Below, one piece after another: positions 1-7,431 of a DNA stretch of 21,777 nucleotides; position 1 is the stretch's first letter, and each line of letters opens with the position of its first letter. This DNA is from an uncultured Verrucomicrobiales bacterium (lineage in GTDB: Bacteria; Verrucomicrobiota; Verrucomicrobiae; Limisphaerales; CANJSG01). The stretch is from contig CAMLMI010000032.1 in the NCBI GenBank assembly GCA_946480965.1, forward strand, positions 1 through 21,777, in the 5' to 3' direction. Below the pieces are notes generated by a model that was given only the letters and a program-made list of their open reading frames with translations, ran no database searches and had not been told where the DNA came from. Position numbers and translations under genes: made by a program.

Positions 1-2
1 TC

Positions 3-1013
3 TGGGAGGAGAAGGAAATCCTGACCAAGGCCAACCAGCCCTACACCGTCTTCACGCCCTACTCGAAGGCGTGGAAGGCGAAGCCCGTTCCACCCCCGTT
101 GCCCAAGCTCCCGGCGGCCAAACTGCCTCCGCTGGACCTCGCTTCGGAACCGCTCTTCACCGATCCGGCTCAGCTCGGCCACCCCACGTCACAGGAGCTG
201 TGGCCCGCCGGGGAAAAGGCCGCGCGCGAGTCGCTCGACCGCTTCCTCGCTTCCGCCGCCTTGCGCTACGGCGAGGGCCGCAACTTCCCGGCCGATCCCG
301 GCACGTCGCGCCTGTCGCCCCATCTCCGCGCCGGCACCATCGGCATCCGCACGATCCTCCAAAAACTGAACGCCCTGCGCGACGGTGCTTCGCCCGCCCA
401 GACACAGAATCTCGATACCTTCACGAGCGAGCTGATCTGGCGCGAATTCTACCTCCAGATCCTGCACAACTTCCCGCACGTCATGCGCGGCGCGTTCCGG
501 CCGGAATATGACGCGCTGGAATGGTCCGGCACCGACGCGCAGTTCCAGGCCTGGTGCGCCGGGCAGACCGGCTACCCGATCGTCGATGCCGCGATGCGTT
601 GCCTGAACGCCACCGGCTGGATGCACAACCGCCTGCGGATGATCGTGGCGATGTTCCTGACGAAGGACCTGCTCATCAGCTGGCAGCGCGGCGAGCAGTA
701 TTTCATGGAGCAGCTCGTCGATGGCGACATGGCGGCGAACAACGGCGGTTGGCAATGGAGCGCCGGCACTGGGACCGACGCCGCGCCCTACTTCCGCATC
801 TTCAATCCCGTGTCGCAGGGCGAGAAGTTCGATCCCGACGGCAAGTTCGTGAAGCAATGGGTGCCCGAGCTGCGCTACGTGCCCGCCGACCTGATCCATC
901 AACCGTGGGAAAACCCGCTCCTCCTCTCCCGCACAAAATACGCGGAACGGATCGTCGACCACTCGGTCCAACGGGAGAAGTGCCTGGCGATGTTCAAGCG
1001 GGTGAAGGGCTGA
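3..1013 (+). CDS. phrB: Deoxyribodipyrimidine (CPD) photolyase, 5' end outside window
   Basis: Class I cyclobutane pyrimidine dimer photolyase, which repairs UV-induced dimers in DNA using light and a reduced FAD. The open frame runs in from the left edge and 336 residues are visible. The family is about 470 residues, so most of the N-terminal antenna domain lies outside the window. The visible part starts just before the family block YTVFTPYSKAW. The helical FAD domain is complete: IWREFYLQ (Trp codon at 438), MRCLNATGWMHNR, LLISWQRGEQYF, then NNGGWQWSAGTGTDA (Trp codons at 750 and 756) and PYFRIFNP. The conserved tryptophans of the electron-transfer chain appear to be present. It stops at TGA 1011-1013. 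The next gene lies 173 nt downstream on the same strand and is unrelated. A cryptochrome-like role cannot be excluded by sequence alone, but the motifs are those of a working photolyase. Confidence 0.95.
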   Translation, partial: WEEKEILTKANQPYTVFTPYSKAWKAKPVPPPLPKLPAAKLPPLDLASEPLFTDPAQLGHPTSQELWPAGEKAARESLDRFLASAALRYGEGRNFPADPGTSRLSPHLRAGTIGIRTILQKLNALRDGASPAQTQNLDTFTSELIWREFYLQILHNFPHVMRGAFRPEYDALEWSGTDAQFQAWCAGQTGYPIVDAAMRCLNATGWMHNRLRMIVAMFLTKDLLISWQRGEQYFMEQLVDGDMAANNGGWQWSAGTGTDAAPYFRIFNPVSQGEKFDPDGKFVKQWVPELRYVPADLIHQPWENPLLLSRTKYAERIVDHSVQREKCLAMFKRVKG

Positions 1014-1186
1014 AGCTCTCTTTTCGAGCGCGACGAAACGGGATTCTCCGTTGCGGGCGCGCCGTCGATCCGCTATCTCCACGACGCTTCCCCGTTTGGT
1101 TGATCCGGCGATTTTGGCTGGCGGGGAAACCAAGGGCCGGACGCGTTGCTCGAAGGCGATCCGGCACCGAACAAGGAACCAAATCC

Positions 1187-1900
1187 ATGAACTGCGCCCT
1201 CAGTCCCTCCCGTTCCCAAGCTGGAGCCATCCGTCCCCTCGATGTCGCGGCCATCGTCGCCGTGCTCGCGGTGCTCACCGTCGTGGGCCTCGCCGTTTCC
1301 GCGCGGATGAAGGAAGCGGCCCAGCGGAAGGCGTGCATGGCGAATCTCAAGCAGCTCGGCTCGGCGGTCGGAGGCTACGCCAAGGACCACGACGGAGAAC
1401 TGCCCGACTGCCTGCGGAACCCGAAGTTCGCCGGCCCGGTTTGGCCCTGGGACATCAGCACCAATCTCACCACGACGCTCGCGGGATACGGGGCGAAGCG
1501 GGAAGTCTTCTACTGTCCCGCGAATCCCGAAATGAACGACGATCGCCATTGGAACTACGCCTCGCTGAGCGGTGGCTCCGTGCGCGTCGTGGGCTACGGC
1601 ATGCTGTTCCCCGGCCACGCCCAGGTCTCATCGAGCCTCTGGCGGTCCCGCATCGCCCCGAAGGACGCCACGTCTCCTTCCACCGAGGAACTCATGTTCG
1701 ACGCGACCGCGGGTGTCGGTGACGACTTCAAGAAGATCCAAGGAACATGGATCGATCGCAGCAACCACATGAGGAAAGACCGTCCCCTAGGCGGGCATGT
1801 CCTGTTCACCGACCTGCGGGTGGACTGGCGGGACTTCGAACAGATGAGCGTGCGGGTGCAGACGTTTGGAGCGTCCGGCCCCATCTCCTGGCGTTTCTGA
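1187..1900 (+). CDS. Degenerate pseudopilin-like protein lacking the prepilin cleavage motif
   Basis: A 237-residue protein built like a verrucomicrobial type II pseudopilin (DUF1559-like): one N-terminal hydrophobic helix (about residues 20-40), a charged segment with KACMANLKQLGSAVG, then a globular domain. The normal processing site, G/A followed by FTLIE, is absent. The corresponding stretch reads AIRPLDVAAIVAVLAV, with Asp where pilins carry Glu5. The globular domain aligns by eye with the canonical pseudopilin at 4247-5029: FYCPANPEMN against MYDPGFPEMN, then HWNY against LWNY, then RVVGYGMLFPG against RVIGYAMTFPK. The C-terminal block GGHVLFTDLRVDWRDFEQM matches the usual AMLDGSVRWRRFDEM. 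ATG 1187 was chosen because the hydrophobic helix follows closely and an AAGGA-like element lies about 10 nt upstream. The frame is open further upstream, but that part overlaps photolyase and is a shadow. Probably a membrane-anchored paralogue; whether it is processed is unclear. Confidence 0.75.
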   Translation: MNCALSPSRSQAGAIRPLDVAAIVAVLAVLTVVGLAVSARMKEAAQRKACMANLKQLGSAVGGYAKDHDGELPDCLRNPKFAGPVWPWDISTNLTTTLAGYGAKREVFYCPANPEMNDDRHWNYASLSGGSVRVVGYGMLFPGHAQVSSSLWRSRIAPKDATSPSTEELMFDATAGVGDDFKKIQGTWIDRSNHMRKDRPLGGHVLFTDLRVDWRDFEQMSVRVQTFGASGPISWRF

Positions 1901-1916
1901 ACCGTTTTCCAAGGTG

Positions 1917-1938
1917 GGGCTGCGCTGCTGCGCAGCCC
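1917..1938. repeat. Perfect 9-bp hairpin after pseudopilin gene
   Basis: GGGCTGCGC at 1917-1925 pairs with GCGCAGCCC at 1930-1938 across a four-base loop. It begins 16 nt after the stop codon at 1900. No T-run follows, so intrinsic termination is uncertain. It may be a palindromic repeat or a transcript-end stabiliser. Confidence 0.6.
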
Positions 1939-2083
1939 TGATCACCGTCCCAAGCGCAGCGCTGGACGAAGCGGGGCGTCCGAACATCCGCCCAGCTGAG
2001 TTTTCAGAGAAAGTCTCTTTGTCCCTCGAACTGATCCTGGATGGGCCGGAACGATGCAGTGGGAACCCGGAGGGCGAGCCGCC

Positions 2084-2114
2084 GTGGCGCAGGTTTCCAA
2101 ACCTGCCGTGTCGC
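2084..2114 (-). repeat. REP-like palindromic repeat, copy A
   Basis: Its reverse complement matches 2190-2220 at 29 of 31 positions. The core CAGGTTTCCAAACCTG (2090-2105) is itself a 7-bp inverted repeat with a two-base centre. A flanking GCGACAC-like arm is conserved in both copies. I recall elements with this core scattered through intergenic regions of Verrucomicrobiota genomes; that recollection is not tested here. Confidence 0.75.
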
Positions 2115-2173
2115 CGCACTTCCCAGTCGGCAGGGCGTCGAACGGACCCGGCGCGTGGAAGATTTCATGGGGT

Positions 2174-2220
2174 GCAAGTTGGGAAACTTGCGACACAGCA
2201 GGTTTGGAAACCTGCGCTAC
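2174..2220 (+). repeat. REP-like palindromic repeat, copy B, with adjacent second hairpin
   Basis: 2190-2220 is the inverted partner of 2084-2114, with core CAGGTTTGGAAACCTG at 2199-2214. Immediately left of it, GCAAGTT (2174-2180) and AACTTGC (2185-2191) form another stem of similar design. Copy B therefore looks like a tandem of two diverged palindromes. The two copies are 75 nt apart and could pair with each other into a long stem. Confidence 0.75.
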
Positions 2221-2475
2221 GACCGGGGCCGAGTCGGATGGCGCTTCCAGCCGGTCCACGGAGTCTCGGTGAAACCACCCAACGGTGTGTCTTGTGAACG
2301 GGATGAAACTCTTCGCGTTCTTCAAGCCCCACGGGACGGACTGCAAGCCGCCCCGGCTTTCCACTGCACGGTTCCGGCGGAGGCCGCCTCTCGGCCAAGA
2401 CTGCGCTGCGCGGGTCTTGGCTGAAATTGGGGCGGAGCGGCAGCTCCGCCCTGCCTTGAATAGCCGATTCCTCCG

Positions 2476-3312
2476 CTACCTCTTCAGCACCTGTAGGCCG
2501 AAGATGCCACCAGCCGTGTTGTTCGGATAAGCTTGGAACACGATCAGCGCATTGGTTTTCCCGCGCGTGAGCTTCTCGGGCAGGTCGTAGTCCACGGCGA
2601 AGAAACGGCCCGGGTCATTGAACTCCAGCGTCTGTGTGGCGACCACCTGGTCCTCGACGATCACGTCGAAGCGCCGCTGGGTGGACTCGTTGCCCCAGTA
2701 GGTGCAGCGCACCGTGACGGGCCGGTCCGGCAGCACCTTGACCTTGTAGGCGATGAAGCCGCCGCTGAAGGCGTGGCGCAGCGGGCGGTCCATGAAGACC
2801 GCGCTGCCGCTGTTCGCGTGGCGGACCTCGTGGTCCAGCTCGGACTGCGGATCGCCGGGCTTCACCTCGTCCACCAGGCGTGCCTTGAGCGCGGCGGCGT
2901 CTTCCGCCTCCTGCATCTGGGCGGGAATCTGCCGTCCGGTCGGCGGCGCGGCCGCGAGGATGCCCAACGCGGCCACGGCGCTGCCCACGACCATGAAGTA
3001 GCCGATGGCCAATCCGGCCGTGGCCAGCCGCGCGCCGCGCAGCGTCGGATCTTTCTTCAACCGGGCCTTGGCCAGATGCCCGCAGACCACCGCGACCAAT
3101 CCGCCCGCCAACAGCCCGAACGCGCTGACGAAGGAGACGAGCGCGAGCGCGGACATCTTCCGCCGTGACTCCGGATCGACCGCCTTGGGCGGGGGCAGGG
3201 GAATGGTGAACTTGTGGCCGCACGACGGGCACTCGATGCGGGAGCCGCGGTGCCCTTGCTCACCGGCGATGTGCTGGAGGCACTTGGGGCAAGAGAATTT
3301 GAAGTCGCTCAT
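2476..3312 (-). CDS. Zinc-ribbon, two-TM membrane protein with DUF6805-like C-terminal domain
   Basis: A 278-residue protein of three parts. Residues 1-35 form a small zinc ribbon with CPKC (Cys8, Cys11) and CPSC (Cys28, Cys31). Residues about 53-76 and 94-119 are two membrane helices in a DUF4190-like layout, joined by GHLAKARLKKDP. Residues about 150-278 resemble the DUF6805 domain found at the C-terminus of GH127-type glycosidases: KPGDPQSELDHEV, TVRCTYWGNE, RRFDVIVEDQVVATQTLEF, and the ending PNNTAGGIFGLQVL. The predicted layout has the ribbon in the cytoplasm and the beta domain beyond the second helix; which side it faces is inference. The start is ATG 3312, 9 nt after the upstream gene, so it is the last gene of a three-gene operon. 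Function unknown. The domain calls are from memory of the families, and the DUF6805 call is the least certain. Confidence 0.8.
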   Translation of the reverse strand: MSDFKFSCPKCLQHIAGEQGHRGSRIECPSCGHKFTIPLPPPKAVDPESRRKMSALALVSFVSAFGLLAGGLVAVVCGHLAKARLKKDPTLRGARLATAGLAIGYFMVVGSAVAALGILAAAPPTGRQIPAQMQEAEDAAALKARLVDEVKPGDPQSELDHEVRHANSGSAVFMDRPLRHAFSGGFIAYKVKVLPDRPVTVRCTYWGNESTQRRFDVIVEDQVVATQTLEFNDPGRFFAVDYDLPEKLTRGKTNALIVFQAYPNNTAGGIFGLQVLKR

Positions 3313-3321
3313 GGTCGGGGC

Positions 3322-4224
3322 TCAGCGGGTGGCGGCGGTTTTGCGGATGACGAGGAACTCGACCGGGGCGTTGGTCGCGACGAGGTCCAGGCCGTAGTTA
3401 TCGCCCAAAAGTTTTCTGAGCTTCTCGATCTGTCCGCTGACGGGGCCTCCAAACAGTTCTTGGGGAAGATCCATCTCATAGCGCTCCGTGAGTTCGGTCC
3501 GGTCAAGGACGGGAGCCTTCGCGGCTTGCTCGACGAAGCGGGTGAGATTCGGGACATCGAATCCACGCACGGTCTGAATGCCCGGTTTGTTGGCCGGTTG
3601 CGGCTGGCCTGCGGCAGCGGGATCGAAGGGGCGTAATCCCGGCGCTTCCTTGCTTCGCACCACCAGCAGATAGGCATTGGTCGTGATGGAGACCTTTTCC
3701 GCCACGAGCCCGAGCTTCGCTTCGGCTTCGTTCCTGAGTTTCTCAAACGGGTTCTCCTTGTCCTTCACGAGGAAGTCGTAGGCGGCCGTTCGGTCCAAGT
3801 CCGGCGGCTGAACAATCCGTTGCCATTGATTCCATCCATGGGCCGCCGCCATGATCTGCTGGGCACCGACCCGAATTCCGATGGCCCCATCCTCGCTGGA
3901 AGTGCTCCACCCACCGCCGCCAAAGCCCGTGTATTCGCTGGGGATGATGACCACTTGCGGCTCGGCCTCAGCCAGGGCTTGCGGATCGTATTGGGGGCGC
4001 TGCCAAGGATGGGTCTTCTTGGTGAAGTCGAGTTCGGGGCGTTGCGGGTTGTCGAACGGCGAGCTTGGTCGATCCGGCACCGGCATCCGTTCCGCCGGTT
4101 TCATCTCTTTCAGCCGGGCAGTCACCCAGGGCGCGCCCACGGTCCATTGGCCCCAGACGGCGAATCCGAGGCTGACGACGGCGACGATCCAGAACGAGGG
4201 ATCTTTGTGGAGGGGTTTGTTCAT
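3322..4224 (-). CDS. TIGR03435-like membrane-anchored protein
   Basis: A 300-residue protein with one N-terminal membrane anchor (about residues 9-28, SFWIVAVVSLGFAVWGQW) and a long proline-rich linker. It ends in a region resembling TIGR03435, a domain of unknown function first described in the Acidobacterium Solibacter. Family-like blocks are FEKLRNEAEAKLGLVAEKVS followed by AYLLVV, then PVLDRTELTERYEMDL and, at the extreme C-terminus, the segment NAPVEFLVI. The usual text of the family ends in a very similar DRTGL...Y-D-DL...APVE-LVI pattern. It lies 22 nt after the pseudopilin gene and 9 nt before the zinc-ribbon gene, so the three are very likely cotranscribed. The biochemical function of the family is not established. 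Most of the protein is predicted to sit outside the cytoplasmic membrane. Confidence 0.75.
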   Translation of the reverse strand: MNKPLHKDPSFWIVAVVSLGFAVWGQWTVGAPWVTARLKEMKPAERMPVPDRPSSPFDNPQRPELDFTKKTHPWQRPQYDPQALAEAEPQVVIIPSEYTGFGGGGWSTSSEDGAIGIRVGAQQIMAAAHGWNQWQRIVQPPDLDRTAAYDFLVKDKENPFEKLRNEAEAKLGLVAEKVSITTNAYLLVVRSKEAPGLRPFDPAAAGQPQPANKPGIQTVRGFDVPNLTRFVEQAAKAPVLDRTELTERYEMDLPQELFGGPVSGQIEKLRKLLGDNYGLDLVATNAPVEFLVIRKTAATR

Positions 4225-4246
4225 CGGAGCTTGGGGGGAAAAGGAA

Positions 4247-5029
4247 TCACCACCAGAAAGTCGGACTGATCACGCCTTCCGTGCGCGGGAGCATCTCGTC
4301 GAAGCGCCGCCAGCGGACGCTGCCGTCGAGCATGGCCACGTTGTCGCCCGAAGGCTTTTGGCCCTCCAGATGCGCGCTGCGATGGAGGAGCGGTTTGAAG
4401 CCCCCGACGATGTCGCGGTATTGATACCGGTCACGTTCTTCGGGCGATCGTTGACCCCGGTCCGAGATCACGGCGCCGGCCATCAAGACGCGGTCCGACG
4501 GGCTTGGGGGCGGATGGTTGCCGCCCGGAAACGGGATGGCCCTCGGTTGCAGGCTGTAGTTCCAGTTCGTCTCCAGAACGCTGGCGGTCTTGGGGAAGGT
4601 CATGGCGTAGCCGATGACGCGGAAGGGGTCGGTCGGGTCTTCGCCGTAGTTCCACAGCCCCTCCTGGTTCATCTCCGGAAAGCCCGGGTCATACATGATC
4701 GCGCGGGTGACGCCGTTTTGGACGAGGGCGTTCGCGGTGTCGATGGGGAGGTCCCAGGCCCAGTTGCCGCTCTTCAGCTCGGGGAAGAGCTCGTTGTTGT
4801 CCGTGCCATACATCATCAGGCCGAGATTCACCTGGCGGAGATGATTGAGGCACTGGGTGCGCTTGGCGCGGTCCTTCGACTTAGCCAGGGCCGGCAGCAA
4901 CATGGCGGCGAGGATGCCGATGATGGCGACCACGACCAGCAGCTCCAGCAGCGTGAACGCGCGGTGCGGCCGGACCCGCCGGGTGGATTTCCCCGGAGCG
5001 ATCCTCGATTCCCTTGTGTCCGACGACAT
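4247..5029 (-). CDS. Type II secretion-like pseudopilin (prepilin-type N-terminal cleavage/methylation, DUF1559-like)
   Basis: A 260-residue pseudopilin. A basic leader of about 24 residues ends in RPHRA, followed by FTLLELLVVVAIIGILAAML, the classic prepilin site with Glu at mature position 5. The globular domain contains CLNHLRQVNLGLMMYGTDN, PGFPEMNQEG, FRVIGYAMTFP and the C-terminal block DNVAMLDGSVRWRRFDEM, which is the verrucomicrobial/planctomycete H-X-DG-type ending. The frame is open upstream to an ATG at 5137. ATG 5029 is preferred because it gives a normal leader and has AAGGA about 5-10 nt upstream. It is the first gene of a three-gene minus-strand operon and is divergent from the protease gene at 5243. 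No prepilin peptidase or secretion ATPase is in the window, so its machinery must be elsewhere. Confidence 0.88.
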   Translation of the reverse strand: MSSDTRESRIAPGKSTRRVRPHRAFTLLELLVVVAIIGILAAMLLPALAKSKDRAKRTQCLNHLRQVNLGLMMYGTDNNELFPELKSGNWAWDLPIDTANALVQNGVTRAIMYDPGFPEMNQEGLWNYGEDPTDPFRVIGYAMTFPKTASVLETNWNYSLQPRAIPFPGGNHPPPSPSDRVLMAGAVISDRGQRSPEERDRYQYRDIVGGFKPLLHRSAHLEGQKPSGDNVAMLDGSVRWRRFDEMLPRTEGVISPTFWW

Positions 5030-5242
5030 GGCGATTCCTTGTCCTTCCCGGCCGTCGAAGGCGGCCGAGGAGCGGCGCGTTTCGGAGGCGTGGGTCTTCG
5101 AGGGGAGACAGACAGCACCACGGCCCATTCGTTTCAAACAAAATCTCGGAGAAGGCCCTTACAGGAGCCGGGCGTGGGTTGTCGCCGGGCCAGTTCCGCT
5201 TCGACGCTCGCTCCCCGGCCGCTTCGCGGCGATGCTTCGCGC

Positions 5243-7291
5243 ATGAGGAACAAGGTCTGCGTGCCCGTCCACCGATCCGGAACCTTCGCGATGCTGGCCG
5301 CTTTGCTGTTCGCGCTGGCGTTGGCGGGCTGCGCGACGGACCGGACGGCGCGCGAGTTGCGGCAGTTCGACGGCGTGGTCGTGCTTTCGGCCGGGGCGGT
5401 GCCGGTGCTGGAGAATGCCCGCCGCGCCTTGGTCACGGTGGTGGCGCAGGACTCGCGCGGCACGACCGTCGGCTATGGCTCCGGGTTCTACGTGGCGTCG
5501 AACCAGGTCGCCACCTGCCTGCACGTGGTCGATCCGGCCACGGTGATCCAGATCATCGGCGCGGACGGACGGCCGACACCCATTGCGGGAATCTTTGCGG
5601 CGGAACCCAGCCTCGACGCCGCCGTGCTCTGGGTGACGAACCCGCCTCCGGCCGGAGCGGTGCTGCCCATCCGCGAAGCCCCGGCCGCGGTCGGTGAAAA
5701 GGTCTTCGCGCTCGGCGCTCCGGATCGTCTGCCGATCAAGCAGGCCCAGGGCGCGGTGGTGGAGGTGCTCGACATCGGCACGCAGACGCTCCTCACCTCG
5801 CTCGTGCTGAGCGTGCCGGTGGTGCCGGGCTTCAGCGGCGGGCCGGTGCTGGACCCCGAAGGACGCGTGGTCGGCATCACTGGCGCGATCTCCTCCGTGG
5901 GCACGAACCGCTACAGCCTCGCCATCCCCATCGAGCTGGTCGTTCCGTTGCTGGAGGCGGAACCGACCAGTCTCCTGGCTTGGCGACGGAAGTTTCCCGC
6001 GCCGCCGTATCCGGCCTTTGTCGAGGCGTCGGAAGGGGAACGCGCGGTCAACGAGGATCTGGAGAAGGCGTTGAACCACTTTGAACGCGCCATCCTGCTC
6101 GCTCCCGACTACGCCCGCGCCCGCGTGCAGAAGGCGTCGTGCCTGCTGCGACTGGGCCGTTTGGACGAGGCGGAGAAGGCCTACGCCAAGGCGGCGGAGC
6201 TGGCCCCGACGTTGCCCGTGCCCCGGCTGATGCGCGCGCTGTGCCTGCACAAGCTCGGGCGTTCGGCCGAGGCCATCGACCAGCTCGGGGAGGTGCTGCG
6301 GCTGCAGCCCCGCGCGCTCCAGCCGCGCCTGATGCTCGTGTCGCTTCTGGCGGACAGGCGCGACTACGCCGCCGCTCTGGCCGAGGCGCGGATCGCCACC
6401 GCCGTGGCCCCGGAGAAGGCGGCGTCCTTCAACGCGCTCGGCACGGTGCTCGACAACATCGGCGCTCCGGCCGGGGCACTGGCGGCCTTTCGCCGCGCGG
6501 CGGCGCTCGCGCCGGACGGGCTGGGCGCGTGGAGCGAGATCTCGGGGCTGGCGGCGGAGCTGGACGATGCCGGGCTCGTGCGCGAGGCCTGCGGGCGCAT
6601 CCTCTCCGCGCCGCCGTCGCGCTTCACCGGCGGGGCGGAGTATCTGCTCGCGCTGATCGCCCGGCGGAGCGGGGACGCCGCGGCGGCCTCCGGGCACTTC
6701 ACGCGCGCGCTGCGCTTCGAGCGCCAGCAGGCCAAGGGCTTCAAGCTGCCATCCGCCGCGATCGAGGCGCTGGGCATCCTCGAAGGACGGGGCGTGGACG
6801 ACGCGTCGGCGCATCGCGAGATGGGCGGGTTCTTCGCCAAGACCGGACGGATGAAGGAGGCGCGGGCGGCGCTGGAGGAATCGGTCCGGCTGGAGCCGCG
6901 CGATCCCCGATCCTGGGCCGGGTTGGCGCAGATCTGCGCCGGAGAATGGCGCGACGACCGGGCCAGGGATGCCGCCCTGCGCTCCCTCGCACTGAACCGG
7001 TCCGAACGCTTCGCGAACCAGGCCCTGGGGTTCGCGGAGGCGCTGTCCGGGCGGCTCGCCGAGGCCCGGCGCGCTCTGGAAGCCGAGCTGAAGATCACCG
7101 GCCCCAACGCGACCACGCATCTCGCCCTCGCCGCCATCGAAGCTCGCGCGGGCCGTCCCGCCTCCTCGGGCGAATGGTTCGAGAAGGCCCGTCAGCTCGA
7201 TGCCGCGTTGGCCGGAAAATTCCAGAACCGTGTCGCGGACTTTCTGCCCGATGCCACCGCGCTCCGGGCGGAGGCGTCGAAGGACGATTGA
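5243..7291 (+). CDS. Trypsin-like serine protease with TPR repeats, predicted lipoprotein
   Basis: A 682-residue protein. A hydrophobic signal segment (about 16-28) ends in the lipobox LAGC with Cys30, followed by Ala, so lipidation is predicted; retention in the outer membrane is inferred. Residues about 58-240 form a trypsin-like/HtrA-type domain with all three catalytic residues visible: His94 in TCLHVVD, Asp125 in SLDAAVL and Ser198 in GFSGGPVLD. From about residue 270 to the end there are many TPR-like helical pairs (ALNHFERAILLAPDYARA, LRLGRLDEAEKAYAKAAELA, AAFRRAAALAPD), typical of protein-protein scaffolds. No PDZ domain is seen, unlike DegP. The ATG at 5243 gives a longer basic n-region than ATG 5291, which is a possible alternative. 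Frame upstream of 5243 is open but antisense to the neighbouring operon. Likely a periplasmic protease; substrate unknown. Confidence 0.88.
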   Translation: MRNKVCVPVHRSGTFAMLAALLFALALAGCATDRTARELRQFDGVVVLSAGAVPVLENARRALVTVVAQDSRGTTVGYGSGFYVASNQVATCLHVVDPATVIQIIGADGRPTPIAGIFAAEPSLDAAVLWVTNPPPAGAVLPIREAPAAVGEKVFALGAPDRLPIKQAQGAVVEVLDIGTQTLLTSLVLSVPVVPGFSGGPVLDPEGRVVGITGAISSVGTNRYSLAIPIELVVPLLEAEPTSLLAWRRKFPAPPYPAFVEASEGERAVNEDLEKALNHFERAILLAPDYARARVQKASCLLRLGRLDEAEKAYAKAAELAPTLPVPRLMRALCLHKLGRSAEAIDQLGEVLRLQPRALQPRLMLVSLLADRRDYAAALAEARIATAVAPEKAASFNALGTVLDNIGAPAGALAAFRRAAALAPDGLGAWSEISGLAAELDDAGLVREACGRILSAPPSRFTGGAEYLLALIARRSGDAAAASGHFTRALRFERQQAKGFKLPSAAIEALGILEGRGVDDASAHREMGGFFAKTGRMKEARAALEESVRLEPRDPRSWAGLAQICAGEWRDDRARDAALRSLALNRSERFANQALGFAEALSGRLAEARRALEAELKITGPNATTHLALAAIEARAGRPASSGEWFEKARQLDAALAGKFQNRVADFLPDATALRAEASKDD

Positions 7292-7297
7292 GCAAGG

Positions 7298-7324
7298 TAG
7301 GGACGGCTCGCCGAGCTGTCCCTA
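7298..7324. repeat. 27-nt near-perfect palindrome just after the protease gene
   Basis: TAGGGACGGCTC at 7298-7309 pairs with GAGCTGTCCCTA at 7313-7324 around a three-base loop, 12 pairs with one G-T. It begins 7 nt after the protease stop. There is no T-run. A related copy lies at 8231-8260 beyond the AT-richer island. The design (GTAGGGACG...CGTCCCTAC) is one I remember as widespread between verrucomicrobial genes. Confidence 0.7.
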
Positions 7325-7431
7325 TCTGCCGATGAAGGAGGCGCGAGCGCCGAAAGCAGCTCTTGAGTTGATGTGCCGCGTCGGGGGGATGTCCATTGTA
7401 AATTCTTGCCAGTGGCGTCAGAAAACTCTGC

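Larger units (their letters stand above)
1901..2475. other. 575-nt gene-free region packed with hairpins
   Basis: No convincing gene lies between the pseudopilin stop and the stop of the minus-strand operon. Short open frames here translate into repeat-derived peptides and differ on each strand. The region holds at least six palindromic units: a perfect 9-bp stem at 1917-1938, a smaller one around 1953-1963, the 31-bp inverted pair described separately, GCAAGTT/AACTTGC at 2174-2191, an 8-bp stem at 2394-2421 (GCCAAGAC/GTCTTGGC), and an 8-bp stem at 2431-2450 (GGCGGAGC/GCTCCGCC). None is followed by a clear T-run, so they look like extragenic palindromes. The 2431-2450 stem could still assist termination of the minus-strand operon, which ends at 2476. 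Confidence 0.7.

Noticed and set aside
1942..2424. Several short open frames in the hairpin-rich gap
   Set aside because: They overlap on both strands and translate the palindromic repeats into peptides such as AQVSKPAVS, so they are repeat artefacts.
3851..5242. Upstream in-frame extension of the protease gene
   Set aside because: It runs antisense through the TIGR03435-like and pseudopilin genes, and the signal peptide and lipobox only make sense from about 5243.
5159..7120. Minus-strand open frame of 653 codons antisense to the protease gene
   Set aside because: The plus strand encodes a complete protease triad and TPR repeats. The antisense product is Arg/Gly/His-rich with no recognisable motif, as expected from GC-rich shadow frames.
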